Shown here in pieces: positions 26,271-34,669 of a DNA stretch of 59,368 bases. A model generated the notes under the pieces. It was not told where the DNA came from, searched no databases, and saw only the letters and a program-made list of their open reading frames with translations. The stretch spans positions 1-59,368 of the forward strand of contig DAISGI010000014.1 of NCBI GenBank assembly GCA_036823195.1, written 5' to 3'. The DNA is from UBA4874 sp002399435. GTDB lineage: Bacteria; Bacillota; Clostridia; Caldicoprobacterales; DTU083. Position 1 is the stretch's first letter, and every line of letters begins with the position of its first letter. A program made the position numbers and the translations under genes.

Positions 26271-28283
26271 TCATTTCAGTTGGCTGGGATGCTTGGAGAA
26301 AAAATCCACCCTGGACTCCAAAGTTTTCAGCGTATGCCCTTGCGAAGGATCCATAAAGTCGTACACCGTATCAAAGATCCGGTCCCAGTCCCAGAACTCC
26401 TTCCCGAAGTTCAGATAGTCCCGTACCATCTCCGTCCCTTTCGGTGCAATGGGATGCATCAGCACAATGGAGGTACGCAGCATGTGAAAAGCGTCCACAA
26501 CGATCTGCATCCTGAGATCGCTGTCGTCCTTGTCACTGACTTCCTTCATTCCGCCGGCCCAATACTTGTTGGCATTGCGGATGTACGTATCCATAAGGCT
26601 CATGACATTGTGAAACTCATACCGGTACATCAGTCTCTCGTATTCCAGGATGGTCTCCCTGGATTCCCGCAGCACCGGATCGCTTATTTTCCCCACCGGC
26701 ATCCGACCGTCATAATACTTCTGGCACGTATAGAAGCAGGACCGTGCCAGGCGGTTCAGCACATTGGTGAGCAGGTTGCCTTCCTTGAGCGCCGGATCGC
26801 CGTCTCTCTCACCGGCCTTTGGATTCAGCGGTTTTGGCTGAAAGCTGACGCTGCGGATTCCAAGCCCCAGGCCCAGGAAATGAGCCCGCAGCTGTTCCGC
26901 CGTATAGTATTCCAGCAGATCTTTCGCCATGGGAGGTTTTACCTTCCCACTGCTGCTGGCCTTTTTGTTCAGGAACAGGATATGACTGTTGGCGACCAGA
27001 CTGGGCAGCTGCAGTTGCCCCGGATCCGGATGAATGGACGGATGCTTTCCCTGGGTCGCCATAAACATGGCCATCTCCGCCAGACCGTAAAAATAAATAT
27101 TGTCCTCCCCGATGAATTGATACACCTCTGCATCCGGAGAGCACCACCATTTTTTCCATTCCTCCGCACCCCGGCCCTGCTTCTCCAGCCAGGCCCTGGT
27201 AAAGGAAATCGGTGCCCAGAGGGACTCCGGCCATACCCAGAACGTCAGGCCGCCGACTCCTTCCCGCTCCGGCGCAGGAACCCCCCAGTCAATGTTTCCC
27301 GTCAGCCGGAAAGGTACCAGGGTTTTCCCTGTACGGTAATAAATCCCGTTTTCTGTCAGAACCGCACAGGCTTTTTCCCGGTCCTTCAGATTATGAAATT
27401 CCATAATGAAAGAAGGTTTCTTCTCCTCTTCCTCCACAGTATGATCCGGAATCCGGTCCTTGATGGATTCCACCTGCTCAAAGAACTCCTTTTTTACATA
27501 AATCACCGGCGGCCTGAGGAACTCTTCCAGGACACGGATCAGCATGGGACGGGTATTGGAAGCCCGTTTCAGGGAATCCACCCATTCCTGCAGCAGTCCC
27601 CGGCAGTCTTCCAGATTGAAATACCAGTTGGTGACATCCCTCATATCGGGCTTCTTTCCCGATAAGGTGCTGATGGGATGGATCAACTCCGCCGGCATGT
27701 ACTGATGGCCGAGGGAACATTCATCCGCATATCCTTTTTCCGAACGGCACCCTTCAATGGGGCACTGTCCTTCCACCTGCCGCCCGTTCAGAAAGATGCC
27801 CAATTCACTGTCATAAAACTGGGAAGTGGTGATTTTGGACAGACAACCATTTTGATAGAGCTTGTCGAAGATTTCCCGGGATACCTGCCTGTGAATTTCC
27901 CGGGACCGGCCCAGTCCGGAACCGCCGTAGTAATCCAGGCTGATATCGTATTCCTCCAGAGCCTTCTTCTGCAGATCATGATTATGCGCTACAAAGTCCT
28001 CCATGGTCCCATGGAAGGAGCCATTTTCCGTCAATTTGCGGTAATTCTCCAGGATCGGCGATCCATAACAGTCCGTTCCGGAAACAAAAATCACATTGTC
28101 TTCCCCGATCCGATCCCGCAGGAACCGGGCAAAGACATCCGCATGGACAAACACACCGCCGATATGGCCAAAGTGCAGCTCCTTGTTGCCATAGGGCATT
28201 CCTCCCGTGATCACTGCCCGTTTCGGAAAAACAGGCCGGGCGGTTTCCCCCGTTTTTTCCTGTGCTGTTCTTCTTTCTGCCAT
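26271..28283 (-). CDS. Methionyl-tRNA-synthetase-like class I tRNA ligase with degenerate KMSKS
   Basis: 670 residues. The N-terminus is a class I synthetase core of the MetRS type: GGMPYGNKELHFGHIGG (HFGH at 37-40), the connective insert with zinc-site-like CPIEGC and DECSLGHQYMP (170-196), and FIGEDNIYFYG. The loop that should read KMSKS is KKASS (440-444), so the second catalytic lysine is missing. The alpha-helical anticodon domain follows; the optional C-terminal EMAP-like domain is absent. It lies behind a T-box leader, so it is regulated as a synthetase gene. I cannot say whether it charges tRNA or is a paralogue with another role; a normal metG may exist elsewhere. Confidence 0.8.
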   Translation of the reverse strand: MAERRTAQEKTGETARPVFPKRAVITGGMPYGNKELHFGHIGGVFVHADVFARFLRDRIGEDNVIFVSGTDCYGSPILENYRKLTENGSFHGTMEDFVAHNHDLQKKALEEYDISLDYYGGSGLGRSREIHRQVSREIFDKLYQNGCLSKITTSQFYDSELGIFLNGRQVEGQCPIEGCRSEKGYADECSLGHQYMPAELIHPISTLSGKKPDMRDVTNWYFNLEDCRGLLQEWVDSLKRASNTRPMLIRVLEEFLRPPVIYVKKEFFEQVESIKDRIPDHTVEEEEKKPSFIMEFHNLKDREKACAVLTENGIYYRTGKTLVPFRLTGNIDWGVPAPEREGVGGLTFWVWPESLWAPISFTRAWLEKQGRGAEEWKKWWCSPDAEVYQFIGEDNIYFYGLAEMAMFMATQGKHPSIHPDPGQLQLPSLVANSHILFLNKKASSSGKVKPPMAKDLLEYYTAEQLRAHFLGLGLGIRSVSFQPKPLNPKAGERDGDPALKEGNLLTNVLNRLARSCFYTCQKYYDGRMPVGKISDPVLRESRETILEYERLMYRYEFHNVMSLMDTYIRNANKYWAGGMKEVSDKDDSDLRMQIVVDAFHMLRTSIVLMHPIAPKGTEMVRDYLNFGKEFWDWDRIFDTVYDFMDPSQGHTLKTLESRVDFFSKHPSQLK

Positions 28284-28303
28284 CTGAAATCTCTCCTTCT
28301 GTA

Positions 28304-28363
28304 TCTTTCAACTTCTGTCCTTCAACTACTGTGTCCTTCAACTTCTGTGTCCTTCAACTACTG
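28304..28363. repeat. Four tandem copies of a 14-16-bp unit
   Basis: Plus strand units ctttcaacttctgtc, cttcaactactgtgtc, cttcaacttctgtgtc, cttcaactactgcc. It lies in the mRNA leader between the T-box terminator and the start codon of the MetRS-like gene. Confidence 0.85.
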
Positions 28364-28447
28364 CCATTGCCTTGCCGCTCTTTTGTCTTACCTTTGATTC
28401 TGCATCAATCCCGGGAAAAGCATACAGTATTGTACCCTCATGCAAAG

Positions 28448-28492
28448 AAAAAAGCCTCCGCCTCAGGATTTTTTCCTGAGGACGAAAGCTTC
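28448..28492 (-). terminator. T-box terminator
   Basis: Minus strand: AAGCtTTCGtCCTCAGGA pairs with TCCTGAGGcGGAgGCTT, followed by a run of T. It competes with the antiterminator formed by the T-box core just upstream. Confidence 0.88.
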
Positions 28493-28754
28493 CGCTTCGT
28501 GTTGCCACCTCTGTTCGCCAATATGTCACCATAATTGGCCTCAGCCGGTATCCATCTTTCCATATCCATACCGCTGTTCCGTAACGGGGAATGCCGTCAT
28601 AACATCCATCCATACCCTCTGTCATCCAATATCCTTCTACCCAGGCATGGAAATCCGTATGCCGCTCCGAGGCTTGCTTTGGAAAAGCGCCATGCCCCTT
28701 TTCAGCATCGGGGGCTCTCTGTGAATGGAGTACTTTCCCTACTCTTCTCTTCAT
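28493..28754 (-). promoter_or_regulatory. T-box riboswitch leader
   Basis: On the minus strand Stem I begins near 28754 with GATGAAGAGAAGAGTA; the GA-motif CAGAGAGCC and apical GATGCTGAAAAGG follow. The core AGAGGTGGCAACACG is at 28512-28498 (a variant of GGTGGNACCGCG). The terminator follows. Uncharged tRNA should bind and allow transcription of the MetRS-like gene. In my hand fold the strand opposite AGTA reads CCAAAGCAAGCC and contains no AUG, so the cognate tRNA is not settled. Confidence 0.85.
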
Positions 28755-28783
28755 CGCATTTACATTCATTCTGCTTTCATTAC

Positions 28784-28870
28784 GCCGGCTCGTTTGCTCT
28801 GCCGGTCATTTACTCTGCCGGTCGTTTGCTCTGCCGGTCATTTGCTCTGCCGGTCATTTACTCTGCCGGC
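28784..28870. repeat. 16-bp x 5 tandem repeat upstream of the T-box
   Basis: Plus strand units gccggtcatttactct and gccggtcgtttgctct alternate for five copies, ending in gccggc. Further upstream on the same transcript side is the perfect hairpin CAGGTTTG-gaaa-CAAACCTG (about 28872-28892) and a TTTACA/TACGAT promoter-like pair. Confidence 0.92.
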
Positions 28871-29026
28871 CCAGGTTTGTTTCCAAACCTGCCTTGTCTT
28901 ATATCGTATCATAATTCCCCGACCCTGTAAATAAGAAAGCTGTCGAAAACCCCTTCGCCTGCCAGAATGGGCGGATGGGCTCCTGGCAGAATGAGCTGTC
29001 CCTCACAGGACATCTCAATAACAGTA

Positions 29027-31798
29027 TCAAGAACCTCCAATCGTTTTCGTGTCAGGACGATAGGATTTCTTCCCGGTTTTATTCCTATTTGTCAAAGCGA
29101 TAAAAGCGAACGCAAATACTCCAATTAAGGATAATATTGTACCTGCTTTGATCCCTGGCGTACAATAGTTTAATTCAATTTTATGATAGCCCTTTGTAAG
29201 AGGTATGGCAATAAACATTCCGTTTGCCTTTAGAATATCAACCTTTTTTCCATCTGCCTTCGCTGACCAGCCATCAGAATAACCAATGCCAAGGCACAAT
29301 ATCTTATCCTCTGATAAATTTACTGTTCCTGCAACATTGTTCGTTGTAACCTTGATATTCTCCAGAGGCTCTTTCATCAAGGCCTCAGCCTGTGCAGGAA
29401 AATCATTCATTGGCTGTGAAAATACCTCAATGGCATTTAGCTTAAATTTGCCAACTTTCGGCAGTAGGATTGACGCAGTATTTTTCCCATCCTTACTGTA
29501 CCCAAGATTAACAAGATAATTTTTTCTGCCCAGGCCAAATTTATAGGATTTGCTCATTACCCGGCATGTCTTGGTTACCTTGCCGCTGCTTACCTTCATA
29601 TAAAAGTTTTCAACCCCTGAATCATCGATATTTAGATTTTTAAGACGTACATAGGTCTCACTGTTTGAAACCTTGTCAAAGGAAATCCGTATTGAAGCAT
29701 TTTCCTTTGTGACAGTTAAGTCCTTACCATTCCAGGTTACTCCATCCAGTCTTTGTATCCCATAGCTCAGGGGCTTTGTTGTACTTTTCGGTTTACCCTT
29801 AGCGTATCTGCGGTCTGTATCAGCAAGAACAACAGACTGCATCATAGCTTCCTGCTTCTCCAAAGCAGTCATATTATTATAGTCTCCCTCAGTAATATAT
29901 GTAGAATAGGTATATCCCAGCGGAAGAACATATTGATTTTCATATATCGTGTATTTTTTATGATTTCTTTTCCTCTTGCAGGAAGGAATGAATCCAAAGG
30001 GTACATACTCCTCATGAACTCCGTCCTGAGCAGATATATATTTGACTGATGCAAGCGCATCCAGAGCAGCTCTATTATCCAGACCATACAGATTATATGC
30101 CTGTGCCAGTTGAACATCCTCAAGTGAGTTCAAGCCATTGGAAACATGAGAATTCATTATACTGAAATAGGCTGTAGCACTGGGGTAATCCAGTATCATG
30201 GAAGCATTCTGATAATGTCTTGCAATGGAGTCAACACGGTAGAATTCCTTATCAGGCAAGGGCAGAGCAGCCGCAACCTCAGAATTGACATGGTTGTCCA
30301 ATGCTTTTCCAGTTTTTTTGAACTGAGAGATATAATGATTACCCCTTTCTGAAAACATTAGATTTGCCCCTGCAGATAAGTTTGCGGAAACGAGAAGACA
30401 GCATATTATTGCTCCAATTTTCCTGATGGTGCCGGGATTCTCATAAGTTGCCGAGGTAATAGGCAGCCCATTGAATTTAGCCTTTATACTTCTCAAAATA
30501 AACTGAATAGTATCCTGCTGGATCAGTAAAAGTATGAATAGACTGATGGACAGGACAAAAAATCCAAATATGGTATAACCATTTCTCACCAATGGATGTA
30601 CCAGGCCGATAGCTCCATATAGTATCACGACTGCAGAGAATACATGCTTTTCACGTTTATTAAGGTTTTGTATGACCGGCATAATGTATACAACGATAAG
30701 GGATATTAGAAAGCTGAATATAAATGTCCACCTGCCGCTTACATAGGAAAAGCCATTGGTGATATAGCCTCCAAAGGGGATCAGGTAGAATAGAAAGCCT
30801 ATTCGTAAAGCCCATTTTAAGGGCCGATACTGATGATCCTTTCTCATGATCAATAGGATAACAGCAAACATGGCAAGTCCTGCAAGACTTAAAAATTTCC
30901 AGCTGCCCGAGGGGGAGACGGAGGCCAAAAATTCACGGAAATAATATCCCGGATTGTATATCAGCAAATTCCCGGGATCAACCCTTGAGTTGCTTCTGGC
31001 ACTGGTCAAATACCCCATAACAGCGGGTACAAAAATAAAAGCCGACATCATTATGCCTAACCCATATGACAATATGGAATGGGTAAATACTTTAATAAAT
31101 GGAATCCTTTTACTTCCACTATGAATACTGAAATAGCGAATCAAAGCGTATAGAAACACAAAAATTGTTGCAACATACAAAAAATAGAAGCCATTTACAG
31201 CAGCGATACATACCGTTATTATAAACAAATACGGTTTTTGTCCATTGATGATTTTATCAATCCCAATCAGCAAAATTGGAAAATATATCATGGGAGTGAT
31301 GAATGACGGATGCCTTACTCCAGAGTAAAGTGCATAACCGCAGAATACATAAATCAGAGCCCCTGTTATTACATGCAGTCCTGGCTTCTTCATGTAGAAG
31401 CAATACCATGAGAAGCCCAACCCTGCAAGATACATACGCACTACTACCAATGCATTATATAATGCTTCAGAATATCTGACCGGCGTAAAAGCTGATAGAA
31501 TCAGCAGCGGGTCCCCAAAGCCGTCAAATAAATTAAGCATGGCAATGATATTCTGACCCATGCCAAGATTGAAATCAAACATAGGTATAGAAAAATCACC
31601 TGCCATGAAATTCGTAAAAATTTTCCTTAAATACTTTCCTATATAAATCAATGCAGGGTAATGCTGAATGTAGCCGTCATGCCACATGAATGCTTTGCCA
31701 TTCTTAAAAAAAGCGCTATATCCAAGGCTAAAAATAGCAGCAAACAGAATGGTATAAACATATAAATATTTGATATACTTTTTCTTACCTTCACCCAT
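29027..31798 (-). CDS. YfhO-family polytopic membrane protein
   Basis: 923 residues. The first 450 form about 12-13 membrane helices with an early outside loop HDGYIQHYPALIYIGKYLR; the next 400 form a soluble domain, and a last helix (FAFAFIALTNR) is near the end. FDFNLGMGQNI, YVFCGYALYSGVRHPSF and the C-terminal YSDGWSAKADGKK...KGYHKIELNY are typical of YfhO. Members use lipid-linked sugars to decorate teichoic acids or other envelope polymers. The gene is richer in A+T than its neighbours. ATG 31798 has AAGGGG upstream. It stands alone; the sugar is unknown. Confidence 0.88.
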   Translation of the reverse strand: MGEGKKKYIKYLYVYTILFAAIFSLGYSAFFKNGKAFMWHDGYIQHYPALIYIGKYLRKIFTNFMAGDFSIPMFDFNLGMGQNIIAMLNLFDGFGDPLLILSAFTPVRYSEALYNALVVVRMYLAGLGFSWYCFYMKKPGLHVITGALIYVFCGYALYSGVRHPSFITPMIYFPILLIGIDKIINGQKPYLFIITVCIAAVNGFYFLYVATIFVFLYALIRYFSIHSGSKRIPFIKVFTHSILSYGLGIMMSAFIFVPAVMGYLTSARSNSRVDPGNLLIYNPGYYFREFLASVSPSGSWKFLSLAGLAMFAVILLIMRKDHQYRPLKWALRIGFLFYLIPFGGYITNGFSYVSGRWTFIFSFLISLIVVYIMPVIQNLNKREKHVFSAVVILYGAIGLVHPLVRNGYTIFGFFVLSISLFILLLIQQDTIQFILRSIKAKFNGLPITSATYENPGTIRKIGAIICCLLVSANLSAGANLMFSERGNHYISQFKKTGKALDNHVNSEVAAALPLPDKEFYRVDSIARHYQNASMILDYPSATAYFSIMNSHVSNGLNSLEDVQLAQAYNLYGLDNRAALDALASVKYISAQDGVHEEYVPFGFIPSCKRKRNHKKYTIYENQYVLPLGYTYSTYITEGDYNNMTALEKQEAMMQSVVLADTDRRYAKGKPKSTTKPLSYGIQRLDGVTWNGKDLTVTKENASIRISFDKVSNSETYVRLKNLNIDDSGVENFYMKVSSGKVTKTCRVMSKSYKFGLGRKNYLVNLGYSKDGKNTASILLPKVGKFKLNAIEVFSQPMNDFPAQAEALMKEPLENIKVTTNNVAGTVNLSEDKILCLGIGYSDGWSAKADGKKVDILKANGMFIAIPLTKGYHKIELNYCTPGIKAGTILSLIGVFAFAFIALTNRNKTGKKSYRPDTKTIGGS

Positions 31799-31829
31799 GG
31801 TTATACCCCTTCATTTTTTATCAGGATAC

Positions 31830-31838
31830 ATTATACCA
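31830..31838 (-). promoter_or_regulatory. Extended -10 promoter of the yfhO-type gene
   Basis: TGGTATAAT on the minus strand, about 32 bp before the start codon. No -35 box. Confidence 0.55.
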
Positions 31839-31940
31839 CGTGAAGACAAATCAGGTACTATACTGAGTAAAACTTAATAGTTCATTTCATGACATCCAAA
31901 AAATTCAGAACCTGGTCTGTGAGTGAAAGGACCGATCGTC

Positions 31941-32669
31941 CTATCCGTTCCGGTATTGATTCCGGAAATCCGTCGGCGTCTGCCCTTTCACCTTTTTGAA
32001 CACGCGGTGAAAGTATTGATTGTCCTGGTATCCAACCCGGCTGGAGATGTTGCCGATCGGTTCATCCGACTTTCGCAGCAGATAACAGGCCGCCTCGATT
32101 CGGACCCCTGTCAGATACTGTGTCAGGGTCTCGCCGGTTTCCTTTCGGAAAAGACCGGATAAGTAATTGGGATGAACGGAAACATGCGCTGCGATGTCTT
32201 TCACTGTGATATCCCTGTCATAGTTGGCGGTAATATATTCCCTGGCCCGGGAAATAATGTCCCTCCCGGAAATCTGCTGCTGCCCGGCCTCCGAAGAAGG
32301 ATCCCCCTGCAGGACTTTCTGCAGGATGGAGACCAGGTCATAGTCGGTGATCGGCTTCAGGATATACCCTTCCGCACCCAGATTGATAGCCTTTTGGGCA
32401 TATCGGAATTCCGAGTACCCGCTTATGATAACAAACCGGGTGCCAAACTGATTCCGGTTGTCCCATTCCATGAGCTCCAGGCCGCTTAGCCTGGGCATAA
32501 TGATATCGGTTATCGCAATGCGCGGTCTCTTTTCCTCTATCAGCTTTTTCGCCTCCAGGCCATCGCCGGCTTCGTATATATTGTCAAAAGAAAGACCGCC
32601 TTTCTTCAGTTTGGCGATGATTCCTTTCCGAATCCATTTTTCATCATCTGCAATCAGCAGATCCGGCAT
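31941..32669 (-). CDS. YesN-type response regulator with AraC DNA-binding domain
   Basis: 242 residues. Receiver domain with the acidic pair DD at 8-9, phosphoacceptor Asp55 in ITDIIMPRLSG and Lys in ILKPITDYD; then two helix-turn-helix motifs of the AraC type (VKDIAAHVSVHPNYLSGLFR and GNISSRVGYQDNQYFHRVFK). The start is ATG 32669 with GAAGGAGG upstream; an ATG at 32711 lies inside the kinase gene. It is 17 nt downstream of the sensor kinase and should activate the sugar transport promoter at 38.35 kb. The direct repeats there fit an AraC-type dimer. Confidence 0.93.
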   Translation of the reverse strand: MPDLLIADDEKWIRKGIIAKLKKGGLSFDNIYEAGDGLEAKKLIEEKRPRIAITDIIMPRLSGLELMEWDNRNQFGTRFVIISGYSEFRYAQKAINLGAEGYILKPITDYDLVSILQKVLQGDPSSEAGQQQISGRDIISRAREYITANYDRDITVKDIAAHVSVHPNYLSGLFRKETGETLTQYLTGVRIEAACYLLRKSDEPIGNISSRVGYQDNQYFHRVFKKVKGQTPTDFRNQYRNG

Positions 32670-32686
32670 TTTCCTGCCTCCTTCGT

Positions 32687-34456
32687 CTATTCTGCCGGGA
32701 GACGGATCCATACTTCCGTCCCCTTCCCTTCCTGACTTTCCAGCTGTATTCCGTAAGCCTCTCCGCAGCAGAGCTGAATCCGCTTATTGATGTTGTAAAG
32801 TCCGATTCCCGTACCCGTCCTGGCAGAGGCGATCCCTGTCTCCTGGTTATGGATGAAACGATTGATGCCGTCGAGCCTTTCCTTCGCAATCCCCTGCCCG
32901 TTGTCCTGAACCAGGATACACAAATAGGAATCCTTCCGTTCCGCATGGATGACAACGCAGCCGTCTGTTTTGTCCCGAAAGCCGTGCCGGAACGCATTTT
33001 CCACCAGAGGCTGAAGAATAAAACGCGGGACCCTGCATTCAAGAAGATCCTGCGAAACTTCTATTTTCACTTTTATTTTATCCTCAAACCGGACTTTTTC
33101 AATCGAAGTATAATTCTGTATGTGCTCGATTTCCTCCCGCAGGGTGGCAAAGTCCGAATCTGAACCGGACATGTTATAACGGAACATCTGGCCCAGGTTC
33201 TGGCTTATCTTTCCGATATCGTCGCAGCCATATACCGAGGCCATGGAATTGATCAACTCCAGGGTATTGTAAAGAAAGTGAGGATTGATCTGAAAGCGGA
33301 GTGCCCTGAGCTCTGCTTCCTTTCTCTCTATATTCTGCACATAGTTCTCATTAATCAATTTGTGGAGCCGGACGATCATATTGTTGAAATCATGGTCGAT
33401 CTCCGCAATCTCATCCCTGCCCGTTACAACAGGCTGTGTTGCAAAAGCCCCGGATTTAACCTTTTCCATCTTATCCGTCAGAACCTTCAGCCTCGCGGAC
33501 ATGGATGCGGAGAAAAGAATACAGATCATGAAAAGGATAATATAGAGGGTCAGACTCATGATAAAAATGGACATGGTGGCTTCCCTCACCTGTTGACGGA
33601 TGGCGCCGTAATCAAACAGCAAAAGGACAGACCAGCCGTATCTCGCTATTTTTTGATTCAGGATCCGATATTCCCTTCCATCAATCTCCACATGATTTTC
33701 CCCATGGGACCATGCATTTTCTATCATTTCCTTTTTGTTCTTCCAGTCATACAAATCCCCTGTCCCATATAACGGATCCCTGTTTTGATCCACTATGGCG
33801 AGATTCACATTCTCACTGACCGCCGGAATATTGGTCAGTGCAAAAAAATTGGAAACAAAAGTGTCCAGCCGGGCCAACCCAAGGATATTGTCCGGTGCAT
33901 ATCGGTCCGTGTCCCTTATCACCGCATAAAAGGAAATCACTTTTCGGTCTGCCCAGTCCCGGCGAACATAAAAATTGGTCTTATTGCCCGTATCCAGCAT
34001 CGATTGAATCCAGGAGCGATCATCCAGCCGATCCACATTCCCGATATGGCTGTGATACAGAACCGCTCGATTGCCGAGAGGATACAGGGTAAGTTCGTTT
34101 AATCCGGCAACAAACTTATCGGACAGGTACTTGTTGACATCTTCCAGCAAGGTCACTCTGGCTTCCCGCACCTCATCCGGATTCTTCACCTGCTGCAGGA
34201 ACGTCAGAAAATCCTGCACCAGATTATTGGAGGATATTTCTCCCATAATGTTGTCATAGAGTGCCAGCTTATATTCCACATTACTCACGTACTGCTGTAT
34301 TAAGTGCTGATAGGATGCAACGACTTCATCCTCCACTGTTTGCCTTATTTTATTGTAAAAGACCGTGTTGATGATAATCATTGGAATAAATGAGATTACT
34401 GTCGTAAAAATAAATATTTTATAGGCTATTTTAAATCCATATTTTCGTTTTTTCAT
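32687..34456 (-). CDS. YesM-type sensor histidine kinase
   Basis: 589 residues. Membrane helix near 10-35, an extracellular sensing domain (40-285, Cache-like), a second membrane helix near 297-318, HAMP linker (SARLKVLTDKMEKVKSG), then the LytS/YesM kinase domain with the phosphorylated His393 in QINPHFLYNT and ATP site residues QPLVENAFRHG and DNGQGI, GTGIGLYNI. It presumably senses the carbohydrate or its loaded binding protein and phosphorylates the regulator encoded next. A terminator precedes it, so the kinase and regulator are either read through or have their own promoter. Confidence 0.93.
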   Translation of the reverse strand: MKKRKYGFKIAYKIFIFTTVISFIPMIIINTVFYNKIRQTVEDEVVASYQHLIQQYVSNVEYKLALYDNIMGEISSNNLVQDFLTFLQQVKNPDEVREARVTLLEDVNKYLSDKFVAGLNELTLYPLGNRAVLYHSHIGNVDRLDDRSWIQSMLDTGNKTNFYVRRDWADRKVISFYAVIRDTDRYAPDNILGLARLDTFVSNFFALTNIPAVSENVNLAIVDQNRDPLYGTGDLYDWKNKKEMIENAWSHGENHVEIDGREYRILNQKIARYGWSVLLLFDYGAIRQQVREATMSIFIMSLTLYIILFMICILFSASMSARLKVLTDKMEKVKSGAFATQPVVTGRDEIAEIDHDFNNMIVRLHKLINENYVQNIERKEAELRALRFQINPHFLYNTLELINSMASVYGCDDIGKISQNLGQMFRYNMSGSDSDFATLREEIEHIQNYTSIEKVRFEDKIKVKIEVSQDLLECRVPRFILQPLVENAFRHGFRDKTDGCVVIHAERKDSYLCILVQDNGQGIAKERLDGINRFIHNQETGIASARTGTGIGLYNINKRIQLCCGEAYGIQLESQEGKGTEVWIRLPAE

Positions 34457-34601
34457 AATGGTTCATCCCCGCTTCTCCATTGAAGTTCCAATAGCCTCTC
34501 AGGAATATCCGCCTTTTCCGCCTGTCCGTTCCCAGCACTTTACTGCTTTACAATTCCATTATAGTATGCAGGCCGGTTCAATTCAATAGGATGATATTGG
34601 T

Positions 34602-34647
34602 AAAAAAACCAAAAAGAAAGGGAAGGCATGAACTAACCATACCTTCC
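34602..34647 (-). terminator. Terminator after the binding-protein gene
   Basis: Minus strand: GGAAGGtATG / CATgCCTTCC hairpin (34647-34621) followed by CTTTCTTTTTGGTTTTTTT. The interrupted T-run may allow some readthrough into the kinase gene. Confidence 0.7.
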
Positions 34648-34669
34648 GATGCTTTCTCAGGTCAGAATA

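Noticed and set aside
28338..28769. A 143-codon minus-strand frame upstream of the MetRS-like gene
   Set aside because: It is the T-box leader with its terminator; the sequence is explained by RNA structure.
28784..28870. Repeats considered as a CRISPR array
   Set aside because: Units are contiguous without spacers and no cas gene is present.
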